In this document: in pieces, positions 1 through 11,096 of the stretch | How positions within the stretch are numbered: the stretch's first letter is position 1 | Layout of the letters: the number at the start of each line of letters is the position of its first letter | Assembly (NCBI GenBank): GCA_038363005.1 | Contig: JBBQBI010000003.1 | Coordinates: 231,928-295,927, forward strand | Direction: 5' to 3' | Length of the DNA stretch: 64,000 bases | Source: JAKOWB01 sp038363005 | GTDB lineage: Bacteria > Pseudomonadota > Alphaproteobacteria > Kiloniellales > JACOMY01 | Position numbers and translations under genes: made by a program | The notes under the pieces: generated by a model | The model's database searches: none | What the model was told of the DNA's origin: nothing | What the model saw: only the letters and a program-made list of their open reading frames with translations

Positions 1-673
1 CCGTGTCGGTGTCGTTGCGCTCGAAGGCGTTGCCCGACAGCAGGCCGTTGAGGCGGGTGCGGTCGGTCGTGCCCTTGTTGCCCTTCAAGGTCAGCGAGAT
101 GTTGGAATCGGTGCCGCCGCCGGCCTCGTCCGAGGTGTGGATGGCCACCTTGTACCAGCCCCAGGTCCAGGCCGAGGTGTCCTCGGCGCTGTTGCGCGTC
201 ACCGACTCGTTGGTGCCGATGGTGTGGTTGGGATCGAACTTGAAGGTGTTCGACTTGCCGTTGGAGTACTGGATCTTCAGCGAGTCGAAGTCCCAGTCCG
301 AACCGGCATAGGAGCCGTCCGACTTCACCGTCACCTGGGTGATGTAGCCATAGGGCTGGTCGTCGAGGCAGAGCGTCACGCGGTCGGTGCCGTTGCGCTC
401 GAAGGCATTGCCCGCGAGGTAGGGGTTGATGCGGATGGTCTTGGTCGCATAGAGCGGCGCCGAGCCCTTGAAGGTGACGTCGATGTTGGCATCGGTGCCG
501 GCGCCGGATTTGTCGGCGGTATGGAACGTCAGGCCATAGCCCGCGGTGCAGTGCGCCAGATCGGTCAGGTCACCGATGGCCTGCGCCGAGGGGGCCAGGG
601 ATGCAGCGCCTAGGCTGATCGCAACCGCGAACAGCAACGGACGCATTGGTGTGAATTGATGTTCCAGTCCCAT
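1..673 (-). CDS. Secreted tandem PLAT/LH2-domain protein (C-terminus cut by window edge)
   Basis: Translating the minus strand from ATG 673 gives a signal peptide ending near PSAQA, then at least two copies of a beta-sandwich repeat of PLAT/LH2 type. Each copy has a Y-x-V/L-x-x-x-T start, a G-T-D-x-N-I-x-x-T-x-K-G core and an L-x-G-N-A-F-E-R-N-x-T-D end. PLAT domains bind lipids or proteins, and here the protein would be exported. The reading frame stays open to base 1, so the C-terminus lies outside. Start 673 has GGGAG nine bases upstream; ATG 646 is an alternative that gives a shorter signal peptide. The binding partner is unknown. Confidence 0.75.
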   Translation of the reverse strand, partial: MGLEHQFTPMRPLLFAVAISLGAASLAPSAQAIGDLTDLAHCTAGYGLTFHTADKSGAGTDANIDVTFKGSAPLYATKTIRINPYLAGNAFERNGTDRVTLCLDDQPYGYITQVTVKSDGSYAGSDWDFDSLKIQYSNGKSNTFKFDPNHTIGTNESVTRNSAEDTSAWTWGWYKVAIHTSDEAGGGTDSNISLTLKGNKGTTDRTRLNGLLSGNAFERNDTDT

Positions 674-876
674 TGTGAAGGTCTCCCGGTTCCACAAATT
701 GTCCGGGAATACCTGCGCCGTCGGCTTGCCATCACATCTGTCAATCGCGTGACCGGAACGGCCGATGAACTGATGCGACTGCGCCGATCCCGGTTATTGG
801 CCTGTTCAGCGTAGGGATACCAGGTGGCTCGATCAACCGCTTATTCGCAAGATAGAGAGGCTGCGCTTTCGAAGCG

Positions 877-1887
877 TTAAATCTTCGCGATGCGCTCGCG
901 GGTCTCGGCGAAGCCGCCGGTCTGCTCGATGCCGATGCGGTCGCGCCAGGAGCGCAGCTGCTCGGTGATGATCAGCGCGGCGGCGAGCGCGCGGCGGGCG
1001 TCGGCGGCAGAGACGATGGGCTGGCGGCGCGCGCGCGCGCAATCGAGGAAGCTCTCGAACTCGCGCTTCAGGTTCTCGCCGGTGGTGAACTTCTGCTCCT
1101 CGTGGGTCAGCAGCGGCAGGCCGCCGGCCTGATGGTCGACCTGCTTGCGGGTCACCGCCAGCTTGCCCTCGTTAAGGTCGAGCAGGATGTAGGCGTCCTG
1201 CTGGAAGATGCGCATGGTGCGCTCCTTCTTCCAGCTGACCCGGCTGGCGGTGATGTTCACCGTGCAGCCGTCGGCGAAGCGCAGGCGGGCGTTGGCGATG
1301 TCCTCGGCCTCGGACAGGATCGGCACGCCGATGGCCTCGATCTGGTCCAGCGGCGAGCGCACGATCGACAGCACCAGGTCGAGGTCGTGGATCATCAGGT
1401 CAAGCACCACGTTGACGTCGGTACCGCGATCCTGGAAGGGCGAAATACGCCGACATTCGATGAAGCGCGGTCGGTCGAGCAGGTCGTTCAGCGCCATCAC
1501 TGCCGGGTTGAAGCGCTCCAGATGACCGACCTGCAGCACCAGGCCAGAGGCGCGGGCCAGGCGGTCCAGTTCGTCGGCCTCGTCCAGGCTGGCGGTGATC
1601 GGCTTCTCTACCATGACGTGCTTGCCTGCCAGCAGCAGGTCGCGGGCAACGGCGTGGTGCTCCCGAGTCGGCACGGCGATGGAGACCGCCTCGACATCGG
1701 CCGGCAGCTGTCGATAGTCGGTGATCGCCTGCACTTCCAGATTGCTGGCGACTTCCTGTGCACGCTCGGGCATGACGTCACAAACCGCGACCAGCTCGGC
1801 GCCGGGCAAGGATTTGAAGGTTTTTGCGTGGCGCGTTCCGAAATACCCGACGCCCACCACGGCGACCTTGATCGGTCTCATAATCAC
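877..1887 (-). CDS. gnnA: Gfo/Idh/MocA oxidoreductase, probable UDP-GlcNAc 3-dehydrogenase
   Basis: 336 residues. It has an N-terminal Rossmann fold with G12-x-G-x-x-G17 and the family signature E94-K-P96, followed by the Gfo/Idh C-terminal sheet domain with a DLMIHDLDL motif. In GnnA this enzyme oxidises the 3-OH of UDP-GlcNAc, and GnnB then transaminates the ketone to give UDP-GlcNAc3N for amide-linked lipid A. The assignment rests on the LPS neighbourhood (MsbA-like flippase divergently placed next door) and on a matching DegT aminotransferase at 15230. Other sugar dehydrogenases share the fold, so the substrate is inferred. ATG 1881 is an alternative start. Confidence 0.7.
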   Translation of the reverse strand: MIMRPIKVAVVGVGYFGTRHAKTFKSLPGAELVAVCDVMPERAQEVASNLEVQAITDYRQLPADVEAVSIAVPTREHHAVARDLLLAGKHVMVEKPITASLDEADELDRLARASGLVLQVGHLERFNPAVMALNDLLDRPRFIECRRISPFQDRGTDVNVVLDLMIHDLDLVLSIVRSPLDQIEAIGVPILSEAEDIANARLRFADGCTVNITASRVSWKKERTMRIFQQDAYILLDLNEGKLAVTRKQVDHQAGGLPLLTHEEQKFTTGENLKREFESFLDCARARRQPIVSAADARRALAAALIITEQLRSWRDRIGIEQTGGFAETRERIAKI

Positions 1888-2025
1888 TGCTGCTTGCTGC
1901 CTGATGCCAAAGGCGTTACTGACGTGCGCAAGATTGCCTGTCGATCATACCGCGACGGGCTATGCCATGATCAAGCCGCCAGGGCAATGGCAGCTATGTG
2001 CGCCACGGAGGAGTGGACCTTCGGC

Positions 2026-3847
<1,822 letters not shown>

Positions 3848-3858
<11 letters not shown>

Positions 3859-4612
3859 CGGCCCGGCCTGGTCGCTGCGGGGGCACCTGCGCGCTGGCTT
3901 GGCGAGACCGTGGATTGGCCGGTCGCTGCGGCCGGCCAGCGGTATCTTGACGTTTCTACTGCTGCTGCTGGCGGCGGCCCTGTTCTTCGGCCTCTGGCCG
4001 CAGGTCGACCTGGCGGTCTCGCACTGGGCGCGCGACATCTCCGGCGGGCGCTTCCAGTTCGGCGATGGCTGGTGGTGGTGGCTCTATCGCGGCCTGCGGC
4101 CGCTGTTCTATTCGGTGTCCGGCGTTCTGGCGCTGCTGGGATTGGCCAGCTTGCTGCTCCGCCGACCAGTGCTGGGCGTGACGCCGCGGGTGGCGATCTT
4201 CATCCTGCTGGCCTTCGCGCTGACCCAGGGACTGATCGTCGACCTCTACCTGAAGACCGCCTTCGGACGTGCCCGGCCGCGCGAGCTGATCGAGTTCGGC
4301 GGCGAGTCGCTCTTCACGCCCTTCTACCTGGTGGCCGGGCAATGCGCGCGCAATTGCTCCTTCGTTTCGGGCCATGCCGCCATGGCCTTCGCCACTTTTG
4401 CCTTCGCCTTTGTCGTGCCGCCGCGCTGGCGCCGCGGCGTCTTCTGGTTCGCGCTCGGCTTCGGCGCGGTCACCGGCTGGATGCGCATCGTCCAGGGTGG
4501 CCACTTCCTGTCGGACGTGGTCTTCGCCGGGCTGGTGGTTTATGGCGTGACTTGGCTGCTGGCGCTGGCCATCCTGCGTCCAGCCCTGCCGCCCGGGGAG
4601 CGCGCCACGTGA
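3848..4612 (+). CDS. PAP2-family membrane lipid phosphatase (LpxE-like candidate)
   Basis: 254 residues with several hydrophobic helices and all three PAP2 motifs: K136-x6-R143-P144, S174-G-H176, and R213-x5-H219-x3-D223. These form the phosphatase site, normally facing the periplasm. The start overlaps the end of the MsbA-like gene by 11 bp and the next gene follows closely, so it is probably cotranscribed. Next to a lipid A flippase, a lipid A phosphatase (LpxE/LpxF type) or undecaprenyl-pyrophosphate phosphatase is likely. The motifs do not separate these possibilities. Confidence 0.8.
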
Positions 4613-4625
4613 CGTGCCTTCGCCC

Positions 4626-5558
4626 ATGACACGCCTGAGCTATGTGATCCCCAGCTACAACCGCGCCGCGGTGCTGCCGGCGGCGGCCGAGAGCGTATTG
4701 TCGCAGCTGCTGCCGGGTGACGAGTTGGTGATCGTCGACGACGGTTCCAGCGACGGCACCCCGGCGGTGCTGAGCGCGCTGCAGCAGCGCTGGAGCGCGC
4801 TGCTCACCGTGGTCCTGCAGGCCAACGCAGGGCCCGGCGCGGCACGCAACACCGGTATCGCCGCCGCCCGCGGCGACTGGATCGGCTTCCTGGATTCCGA
4901 CGACATCCTGCTGCCCGGCGCGGTGGCGCTGGCGCGCGCCGCGGTGGAGCGGCAGCCGACCGCGGGGTTCCTCTGCGGCGGCCGGATCGAGCGCCTGCCG
5001 GACGGCCGCGAACGTCTGCTGCGCGGGCACGCCGTGCCGGCCGATCCAGTGCGCGCCATGCGCGGCTTCCTGGTCACGCATCGGCGCAGCCTGGGTGTCG
5101 GTGCGGTGCTGGCGCGGCGCGATGTCGCCGCCAAGTGCGGTTTCCCGCCCGAGCTGGTCTTCGCCGAGGACAACGTCTTCTTCGCCCGCTGCCTGGCATC
5201 GACCAGCACCATCTCGGTGCCCGAGCCGCTCTATCGCTACAACCTCGACCCCGAGCGGGTGCAAAGCCGTGCGCATTGGCGCGACTTCAGTGTCGAGCGC
5301 ATGGTCGAGCTGATGTTCGACCCTGCCATCGTCCCGCCGGCGGCGCAGCGCATCAAGGATGCCGCCCAGGCCGCCGCCTGGCTGTCGGTATTCCGCGACC
5401 TGCATCGCTTGGGCCGCGACGGCGAGGCGCGGGCTTACTTCAAGGTCGCCTTCCGACACCACCCGTTTCTGGCGCTACGCTGGCGCTACCTGCGCAAGTA
5501 CCTGCGCGGCCTGGTCGGCCTGCGTCACCGCGAAAGCCGTCGCGTCTCCCGCGCCTGA
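4626..5558 (+). CDS. Family 2 glycosyltransferase
   Basis: 310 residues. The GT-A fold begins at once with SYVIPSYNRA, followed by VDDGSSDGT, NAGPGAARNTG and the metal-binding LDSDD, all typical of GT2 enzymes that use nucleotide sugars in the cytoplasm. It follows the PAP2 gene by about 13 bp and completes a three-gene LPS operon. GTG 4614 is an alternative start giving four more residues; ATG 4626 fits the usual N-terminus. The last 34 bases overlap the convergent waaG-waaP gene. Donor and acceptor cannot be read from sequence. Confidence 0.85.
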   Translation: MTRLSYVIPSYNRAAVLPAAAESVLSQLLPGDELVIVDDGSSDGTPAVLSALQQRWSALLTVVLQANAGPGAARNTGIAAARGDWIGFLDSDDILLPGAVALARAAVERQPTAGFLCGGRIERLPDGRERLLRGHAVPADPVRAMRGFLVTHRRSLGVGAVLARRDVAAKCGFPPELVFAEDNVFFARCLASTSTISVPEPLYRYNLDPERVQSRAHWRDFSVERMVELMFDPAIVPPAAQRIKDAAQAAAWLSVFRDLHRLGRDGEARAYFKVAFRHHPFLALRWRYLRKYLRGLVGLRHRESRRVSRA

Positions 5559-7411
5559 AGCCCGGCGGCGCGCGCCGCCGCCGCTGACCACAGTGCCTGG
5601 TGGCGTCGCCGCGCCAGACTGGCCGGTGCCGCGTGATAAGCCGCCAGGAAGGCCAGGATCTCGCGCTGCGTCAGGCCGTAGGGCCGGCTCGAGGCCAGCA
5701 GGGCCCCCAGGTCCTTGGCCAGCCAGCGCGCCGCCAGGCGGCGTCGCTTGATGGCGCGGTGCCAGTCGATCAGCGCCACCCGGCCGCCAGCCACCTGGAA
5801 CCAATGGCAGAGGTAGAGGTCGCGGTGCGCAATGCCGGCGCCGTGCAGCGCCCGCAGATAGGCGCCCATGGCGGCCGCCCAGCGGCGTCGCTCGGCCGGC
5901 GCGACCGGCGGCTGCTCCTGCAGTCGATCCTCCAGCGCGAAGCCGTCCAATGCGCGCATCAGCAGGAAGGAGCGCCGCCCGGCCGGATTGCCGCCGCGCC
6001 GTCCGGCCGCCAGGCGCTCCGGCGCCGGCAGGCCGAGCAGCGCCAGCTCGCCCAGCCGTTGCCATTCGGTCAGGGCATCAAGAATCGGCGCCTTGAACTG
6101 CAGCCAGTTCTTCAGGATCTCGCCCCAGCCGACACCCTGGTAGCGCTTGAGGAACAGCGCCTCGCCGCGCAGCGTCAGCCCCAGTGTCTGGCGCCCTGCC
6201 GTGCCACGCCGCTGCTCGCCCACCGCGCTGGCTGCCCAGTCCAGGGGATCGCCCTGGCCGGCCAGCAGGGTGGCGCCCGCTGCGGTGAAGTGAAGCCCAG
6301 GCGGCGCCGTTGGCGGTGGCGGCGATGGCTGGAAACCCTCGATCGCCGCCACGGTCGCGGCGATGCCGTCGGCGGCGAACAGCTGCGGTGCCGCGGCGCG
6401 GGCCCGGGTCCGCCAGCGCGCCAAGCGGCCAGGCGCCAGGGCATGGCGCAGGGCGGCGTCCAGGTCGCCCTGGGCGAAGGGCTCGTCCAGCACCAGGCCG
6501 GCCCCGGACTGCGATACCAGCGGGGCGTAGCCGCAGGTGCCGCTGACGATCACCGCCAGGCCATAGCCCAGTGCCTCGGCCACTACCTTGGCGGTGTTGT
6601 CGCGCCGCGCCGGATGCAGCAGCAGGTCGGCGGCCAGGAAGCAGTGGCGCACGTCGTTCGGTCCGCCCTGCCACAGGATGCGCTGCGCCAGGCCGAGCTT
6701 GGCCGCCTGTGGCCGATAGGCCTCGGTGCCGTCGCCGACCGCGATCAGGCGCGGCGCACCCGGGCCCTGTGCCGCCAGGGTCGCCAGCACGCGATCGAAG
6801 CCCTTCAGCGCGGCGTCGCGGCCGATGAACAGCGCAACCGCCTCGTCATCCGCCAAGCCCAGAGCGCGCCGGGCCGCCGCGCGGCCTGCCGAGGCGTCGG
6901 TGGGCGGGCGATAGAGCGGATCGCGGATCGGCGGCAGCAGCGTGAAGCGCGCGGCCGGTGTGCCCCAGGCGGCGGCATAGACATCGCGCTGCGCCGCGGT
7001 CAGTGCCAGCACCCTGGCTTGGCTTGCCGGCCCGAAGCAGGCGGCCTCCAGCGCGCGACGCGCCCGGCCGCGCGGCAGCAGCCGCACCCAGCCGCCGCGA
7101 GTCGCGCGATAGCTGACGTCGGCGGCGTAGTAGAGATCCAGGCCGGGCAGCTTGTCGAAGCCGATGGTGACGTCGCAGTCGGCGACGGCGGCGCGGTAGG
7201 CCGCGGCGAAGGCCAGGTCGCGCCCGTGGTTGGTGCCGGACGGCACCGGCACCAGGCGCCGCTCGACGCCGGCCGGCGGCTCGCCGGTGCCGTCGCGCGC
7301 CACCAGGACCGCCTGGTGGCCGCGCTCGACCAGGAGCGCGGCCACCGCGCGGGCATCGCGCTGCAGCCCGCCGGTGGGGAAGTCGCGGTGCAGGACCAGG
7401 GCGACGCGCAT
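5525..7411 (-). CDS. LPS core biosynthesis fusion: WaaG-type glucosyltransferase plus WaaP-type heptose kinase
   Basis: 628 residues. Residues 1 to about 365 are a GT4 transferase very like WaaG: FPTGGLQRD at 11-19, TNHGRD, GFDKLPGLDLYYAADVSY, and GPNDV followed by AADLLLHPA. A Pro-rich linker (about 366-378) leads to a WaaP/InaA-type kinase domain with LFLKRY, H529-R-D531-LYLCH and I-D549-W, the catalytic and metal-binding signatures. In enterobacteria waaG and waaP are separate neighbours; here they form one chain. The gene lies 9 bp after waaC in the same direction, so heptose addition, hexose addition and heptose phosphorylation are encoded together. Confidence 0.88.
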   Translation of the reverse strand: MRVALVLHRDFPTGGLQRDARAVAALLVERGHQAVLVARDGTGEPPAGVERRLVPVPSGTNHGRDLAFAAAYRAAVADCDVTIGFDKLPGLDLYYAADVSYRATRGGWVRLLPRGRARRALEAACFGPASQARVLALTAAQRDVYAAAWGTPAARFTLLPPIRDPLYRPPTDASAGRAAARRALGLADDEAVALFIGRDAALKGFDRVLATLAAQGPGAPRLIAVGDGTEAYRPQAAKLGLAQRILWQGGPNDVRHCFLAADLLLHPARRDNTAKVVAEALGYGLAVIVSGTCGYAPLVSQSGAGLVLDEPFAQGDLDAALRHALAPGRLARWRTRARAAAPQLFAADGIAATVAAIEGFQPSPPPPTAPPGLHFTAAGATLLAGQGDPLDWAASAVGEQRRGTAGRQTLGLTLRGEALFLKRYQGVGWGEILKNWLQFKAPILDALTEWQRLGELALLGLPAPERLAAGRRGGNPAGRRSFLLMRALDGFALEDRLQEQPPVAPAERRRWAAAMGAYLRALHGAGIAHRDLYLCHWFQVAGGRVALIDWHRAIKRRRLAARWLAKDLGALLASSRPYGLTQREILAFLAAYHAAPASLARRRHQALWSAAAARAAGLQARETRRLSR

Positions 7412-7420
7412 GCCGCGGCG

Positions 7421-8455
7421 TCAGGCCGGCCGCGGCCGGGTCAGCGCCGCCGCCAGGCGCAGCCAGACCTGGCCGTCGGTCAGCCCCTGCAGGCAGGGCG
7501 AGGGCAGGTGCGGCCGGCCGGTCAGGTTGCAGATCTTGTTGCGACAGGGCGCGCAGGGCAGGGGGCTTTCCAGGTGCTCCTGGCCCCGCCCGACCGTGCC
7601 GGTGCGCGTCGCCCCCGTGGGTCCGTAGAGCGAGACCGTCGGCACCCCCAGCGCGGCGGCCAGGTGGCCCAGGCCGGTATCGACGGCGACCGCGCCAGCG
7701 GCGCCGGCGATCAGCCCGGCGGCGGCGTCCAGGTTCGGCGTGTTGACCGGCTTCACCGCCTCCAGTCCCTCGGCGATACGGCGGGCGCGGGCCTCGTCCC
7801 GCGCCGACTGGAACGGCAGGGCGATCCAGTAACCGCTGGCCGCCGCCAGCCCGGCCAGGCCGCGCCAGTGGCTTTCCGGCCAGAGCTTGCTGTACCAGGC
7901 GGTGCCATGCAGGAAGGCCAGGTAGCGCCCGGGCAGCGGCGGTGGCGGCAGGCGCTGGCGATCGATCCCATAGTCGGGCGACGTGTCCGGCAGCGGATAG
8001 TCGAGCGCTGCGGCGAACAGCTGGCGCAGCCGTTCGACGGCATGGCGCCCGCGCGGCACCGCATGGCGCACCTGATAGGCCAGGGGAGCCAGCTTTTCGC
8101 GCGCCGAGGCAAGGTCGAGGCCGTGGCGCTGCCCGCTGGCCAGGCGGGTGATGACGGCACTCTTGTACAGTCCCTGGGCGTCGATCACCCGGTCATAGGG
8201 CGTCGCCCGCAGCTCCTGCTTGAAGTCGGCGAAGGGCCCGCCGAACAGGCCCTTGATCGGCCGATGGCGCCATTTGCGATAGGCCACAGTGATGACGCGG
8301 TCGACCGCCGGGTGCCAGGCCGGCACGGCCTTCAGGCCCTCTTCGACCACCCAGTCGAAGGTCAGGCCCGGAATCGCGCGCGCCGCGTCGGTCACCGCCG
8401 GCAGGCTGTGCAGCAGGTCGCCGATCGAGGAGGTCTTGACCAGGAGCACCTTCAT
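7421..8455 (-). CDS. waaC: ADP-heptose:LPS heptosyltransferase I
   Basis: 344 residues of the GT9 family. The N-terminus KTSSIGDLLHSLPAVTDA and the C-terminal VDTGLGHLAAALGVPTVSLYGPT are classic heptosyltransferase I blocks. The enzyme adds the first L,D-heptose to Kdo on lipid A at the cytoplasmic face of the inner membrane. A Cys cluster near residues 292-316 (CAPCRNKIC) resembles that of other GT9 enzymes. It is first in a two-gene operon with the waaG-waaP fusion, so the bacterium should have a heptose-containing, phosphorylated core. Confidence 0.9.
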   Translation of the reverse strand: MKVLLVKTSSIGDLLHSLPAVTDAARAIPGLTFDWVVEEGLKAVPAWHPAVDRVITVAYRKWRHRPIKGLFGGPFADFKQELRATPYDRVIDAQGLYKSAVITRLASGQRHGLDLASAREKLAPLAYQVRHAVPRGRHAVERLRQLFAAALDYPLPDTSPDYGIDRQRLPPPPLPGRYLAFLHGTAWYSKLWPESHWRGLAGLAAASGYWIALPFQSARDEARARRIAEGLEAVKPVNTPNLDAAAGLIAGAAGAVAVDTGLGHLAAALGVPTVSLYGPTGATRTGTVGRGQEHLESPLPCAPCRNKICNLTGRPHLPSPCLQGLTDGQVWLRLAAALTRPRPA

Positions 8456-8486
8456 GGGCGCGCAGTCTAGTGATCCGGCCGCGCCG

Positions 8487-9308
8487 CTAGAAGCGGCGTT
8501 CGAGCAGGGCGCCCACGGCGGGATGGTCCGAGGCGCCCTGGTCGCAGCGCCAGGCGCGCGCCAGGGAAAAGCCCTGGGCGACGATCCAGTCGACGCCGCC
8601 GGGCGTGCCGCCGGGTTCCTCGCCGCTGGTCACCGTCAGCGATGGATCGGCCCGCCAGGCAGCAATCACCGGATGCGCCGGGCCGGCATTGAGGTCGCCG
8701 ACCAGGATCTTCGGCGCCGGCAGCTGGGCGAAGCGCGCCGCCAATTCGTCGAGCTGCAGGTCGCGGTCGGGGCCGGCGTCGAGATGCGTCACCACCACCC
8801 TGACCGCCACCCCCTGCCAGTCGAGCGTAGCCTCCAACCGGCTGCGATAGCTCTTCGACTCGGAATGCGGCAGCGGCACGCGATGCCAGTCCTTGGCGGG
8901 TAGCGCACTCAGCAGGCCGTTGCCGAAATGCTCCTGCCACCAGCGCCGCTCGCTCGGCACGAAGAGCCAGGCCAGGCTCATCTCCTCGCCCAGCTGCTCC
9001 GCCTGGTCCGGCTCGCCGCTCAGCCAGTCGGCGCCGGCGACCTCGTTCAGGCCGGCCAGCTCGGCGCCGCGCAGGCAGCCGGCGGTCTGGGTGAGATCGG
9101 CCGCGCCTTCGGCCGGCGCGCCGTGGTGGATGTTGTATTGCAGCACCGTGAGCTGCCCGTCGTCGGTGGCGAGGCCACGCGGCAGGCCGGCCAGGCTGTT
9201 GCCGCTCTCGCCCTCCAGCGGGCGCCGCTGGCTACCGTCCCACCAGGCCGCGCCGCCCAGCGCCACGACGACGCAGAGCAGGCCAAGCCTGGTGCGGGTC
9301 AGGCGCAA
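8487..9308 (-). CDS. Membrane-anchored endonuclease/exonuclease/phosphatase family protein
   Basis: 273 residues. One hydrophobic segment at residues 8-24 is followed by an EEP fold with QYNIHHG, an NEV metal ligand, VTHLD, GDLNAGP and the final SDHPAV. These are the catalytic Asn, Glu, His and Asp positions of the DNase I/sphingomyelinase superfamily. The anchor suggests an exported enzyme that acts on a phosphodiester, possibly a lipid, in keeping with the envelope locus. A second membrane-linked EEP protein occurs at 40209. It lies 4 bp downstream of the GT39 gene, so the two are probably cotranscribed. Confidence 0.8.
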   Translation of the reverse strand: MRLTRTRLGLLCVVVALGGAAWWDGSQRRPLEGESGNSLAGLPRGLATDDGQLTVLQYNIHHGAPAEGAADLTQTAGCLRGAELAGLNEVAGADWLSGEPDQAEQLGEEMSLAWLFVPSERRWWQEHFGNGLLSALPAKDWHRVPLPHSESKSYRSRLEATLDWQGVAVRVVVTHLDAGPDRDLQLDELAARFAQLPAPKILVGDLNAGPAHPVIAAWRADPSLTVTSGEEPGGTPGGVDWIVAQGFSLARAWRCDQGASDHPAVGALLERRF

Positions 9309-9312
9309 GGCC

Positions 9313-10899
9313 TCAGCCGCAGCCCGGTGTTGGGGCCGGCGCCAGGTAGAAGCGCATCTGGATGGTGCGGTTCGGCATCGAGATGCGCGCCGTATGGCGC
9401 ACCTCGACCACGCGCAGCGGGATCTCCTCCATCGGCGGCAGCACGATGCCGTGCTCGGCGACGAAGGCGAGGAAGCGCTTGCGGTCGCCGTCGCGCATGT
9501 CGTCGTGCCACAGCACCAGGCAGGAGCCGGTACCGCTGTCGGCCGGTGGCACCACCTCGGGGAAGCGCGAGGTGATCACCCGTGCTTCAGGGAAGTTCAC
9601 CCGCACGTTGCCGGCCACGTAGTTGTCGCCGGCGATCACCGTGCCCTTGCCGTCGTAACCCTCCTGGCGCAGCAGCAGGGCGACATCGGGATAGGGGGCC
9701 TGCATGCGGCAGACCTTGCAGAAGGCCGGTCCGGCCTCGATGTGCTGGAAGCGCGCCTGGATCACCACGACGATCAGGATGGCGAAGATCAGCCAGGTCC
9801 AGCGCATCGGCCGGCGCTGCACGCCGAAGCGCTCCAGCCGCCAGAAGAACAGCAGCACCAGCGGCAGCACGGCCGGATAGATGCGGAAGGCGTTGATCGA
9901 AGGGATCGGGCCGGCGAAGACCAGCACGAAGAAGGCCAGCACCATCAGCGCGAAATAGCTCCACAGCAGGCGCCCGGCCCAGCCGTGCTGCGCCGCCGGC
10001 AGCGGCCGCAGCACGTAGTAGAAGATGGTCGGGAAGATCACCCAGAAGGGGAAGGCGGCGAGCACCAGCGACTCCACCATCTTCCACAGCCGCAGCCAGG
10101 CCGCCGGCATGTTGGCGTCGGTGCGGCCCTCGCGCATCACCTGCAGGGCGCGCGCCCAGAAGTTCGGCCCCTGGTCGAGGATCCAGAGCCCCCAGGGCAG
10201 CACCACCAGCGCGGCCAGCACCAGGGCCAGCGGGAAGCCCCAGTGTAGCAGCGCGCGGCGCCCCTCGGCGACGAAGGGCAGGGCCAGCAGCAAGGCCAGC
10301 GCGCCGACACCGAAATAGCCCGACGACAGCAGCCCGGCGCCCAGCGCCAGGCCAAGCGCGACATAGCGTTGCAGGCGGCGATCTTGCAGCAGCGCCAGCA
10401 CCGCCCAGACCATCGCCATCATGCAGGCCGCCGACAGCACGCCATAGGCATCGGCCTCGTGCAGGCGCCAGCCGATGGCATAGAGCGTCATCGGCGCGAG
10501 GCCGGCGGCGACCTGCAGCCGTGGGTCGGCGATCACCTTGCGGGCGCCCAGGTAGGTGAAGAGATGGATCAGGAAGACGATGCTGTACTTCACCACGCCG
10601 ACCGCCAGCACGGACGGGCCCAACAGCTGCGTTGTCGCCCACATCAGCCAGGTGTAGAGCGGCGGGGTCTCGAAGCTGTAGCCGGCCGCCAGGTACTGCG
10701 AGAAGAACACCTGGTCGACGTCGTCGGTGCCCACCACTGGCGTCAGCACGGGGCGCAGGACGATGTGGATCACCTGCAGCAGCGCCATCAGCGTGATGAA
10801 GCCAACCGGGCGAAGCGGCCAGGGTGTTCGGGGCGCAGTCTCTTGGCCGTATCCGGAATAGGTCGTCGCGGTCAAAGCGCACCCCGTTGGCTGAAACAA
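9313..10899 (-). CDS. GT39-like (ArnT/PMT type) membrane glycosyltransferase
   Basis: 528 residues with about ten membrane helices. After the first helix is the GT-C loop TPVVGTDDVDQVFFSQYLAAGY, whose acidic pair (DD) is the expected catalytic motif, then ETPPLYTWLMWA. Such enzymes transfer a sugar from a polyprenyl-phosphate donor in the periplasm, for example onto lipid A or core. The last ~130 residues are soluble. It is cotranscribed with the EEP gene and probably uses the product of a DPM-type enzyme such as the one at 12766. A start at a later Met is possible. Confidence 0.8.
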   Translation of the reverse strand: MFQPTGCALTATTYSGYGQETAPRTPWPLRPVGFITLMALLQVIHIVLRPVLTPVVGTDDVDQVFFSQYLAAGYSFETPPLYTWLMWATTQLLGPSVLAVGVVKYSIVFLIHLFTYLGARKVIADPRLQVAAGLAPMTLYAIGWRLHEADAYGVLSAACMMAMVWAVLALLQDRRLQRYVALGLALGAGLLSSGYFGVGALALLLALPFVAEGRRALLHWGFPLALVLAALVVLPWGLWILDQGPNFWARALQVMREGRTDANMPAAWLRLWKMVESLVLAAFPFWVIFPTIFYYVLRPLPAAQHGWAGRLLWSYFALMVLAFFVLVFAGPIPSINAFRIYPAVLPLVLLFFWRLERFGVQRRPMRWTWLIFAILIVVVIQARFQHIEAGPAFCKVCRMQAPYPDVALLLRQEGYDGKGTVIAGDNYVAGNVRVNFPEARVITSRFPEVVPPADSGTGSCLVLWHDDMRDGDRKRFLAFVAEHGIVLPPMEEIPLRVVEVRHTARISMPNRTIQMRFYLAPAPTPGCG

Positions 10900-11096
10900 G
10901 CCGCCTCAATAGCCTTCGCGCTTTTGCCGGGTCAAGGCATGGTGGTTCGCCGGCCCGGTGTTGGCGCCGGCGCGCTGGCCCAAGAAAGGGCTTGCCTTTT
11001 GTGCGCGGGGCGGCACTTTCCGCCCCCGGAAGGCGGGTCGCCGAACCCAACCGTGACCGCGGCGGGCCGGCGGGCGCAACACCAGGGAGTTCCGGT

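Noticed and set aside
1102..2025. N-terminal 308-residue extension of the MsbA-like frame
   Set aside because: It runs antisense through gnnA and lacks protein character; a good ribosome-binding site supports ATG 2026.
5600..8470. 956-codon plus-strand open frame opposite waaC and the waaG-waaP fusion
   Set aside because: Shadow frame with no recognisable domain; the minus-strand genes have full family motifs.
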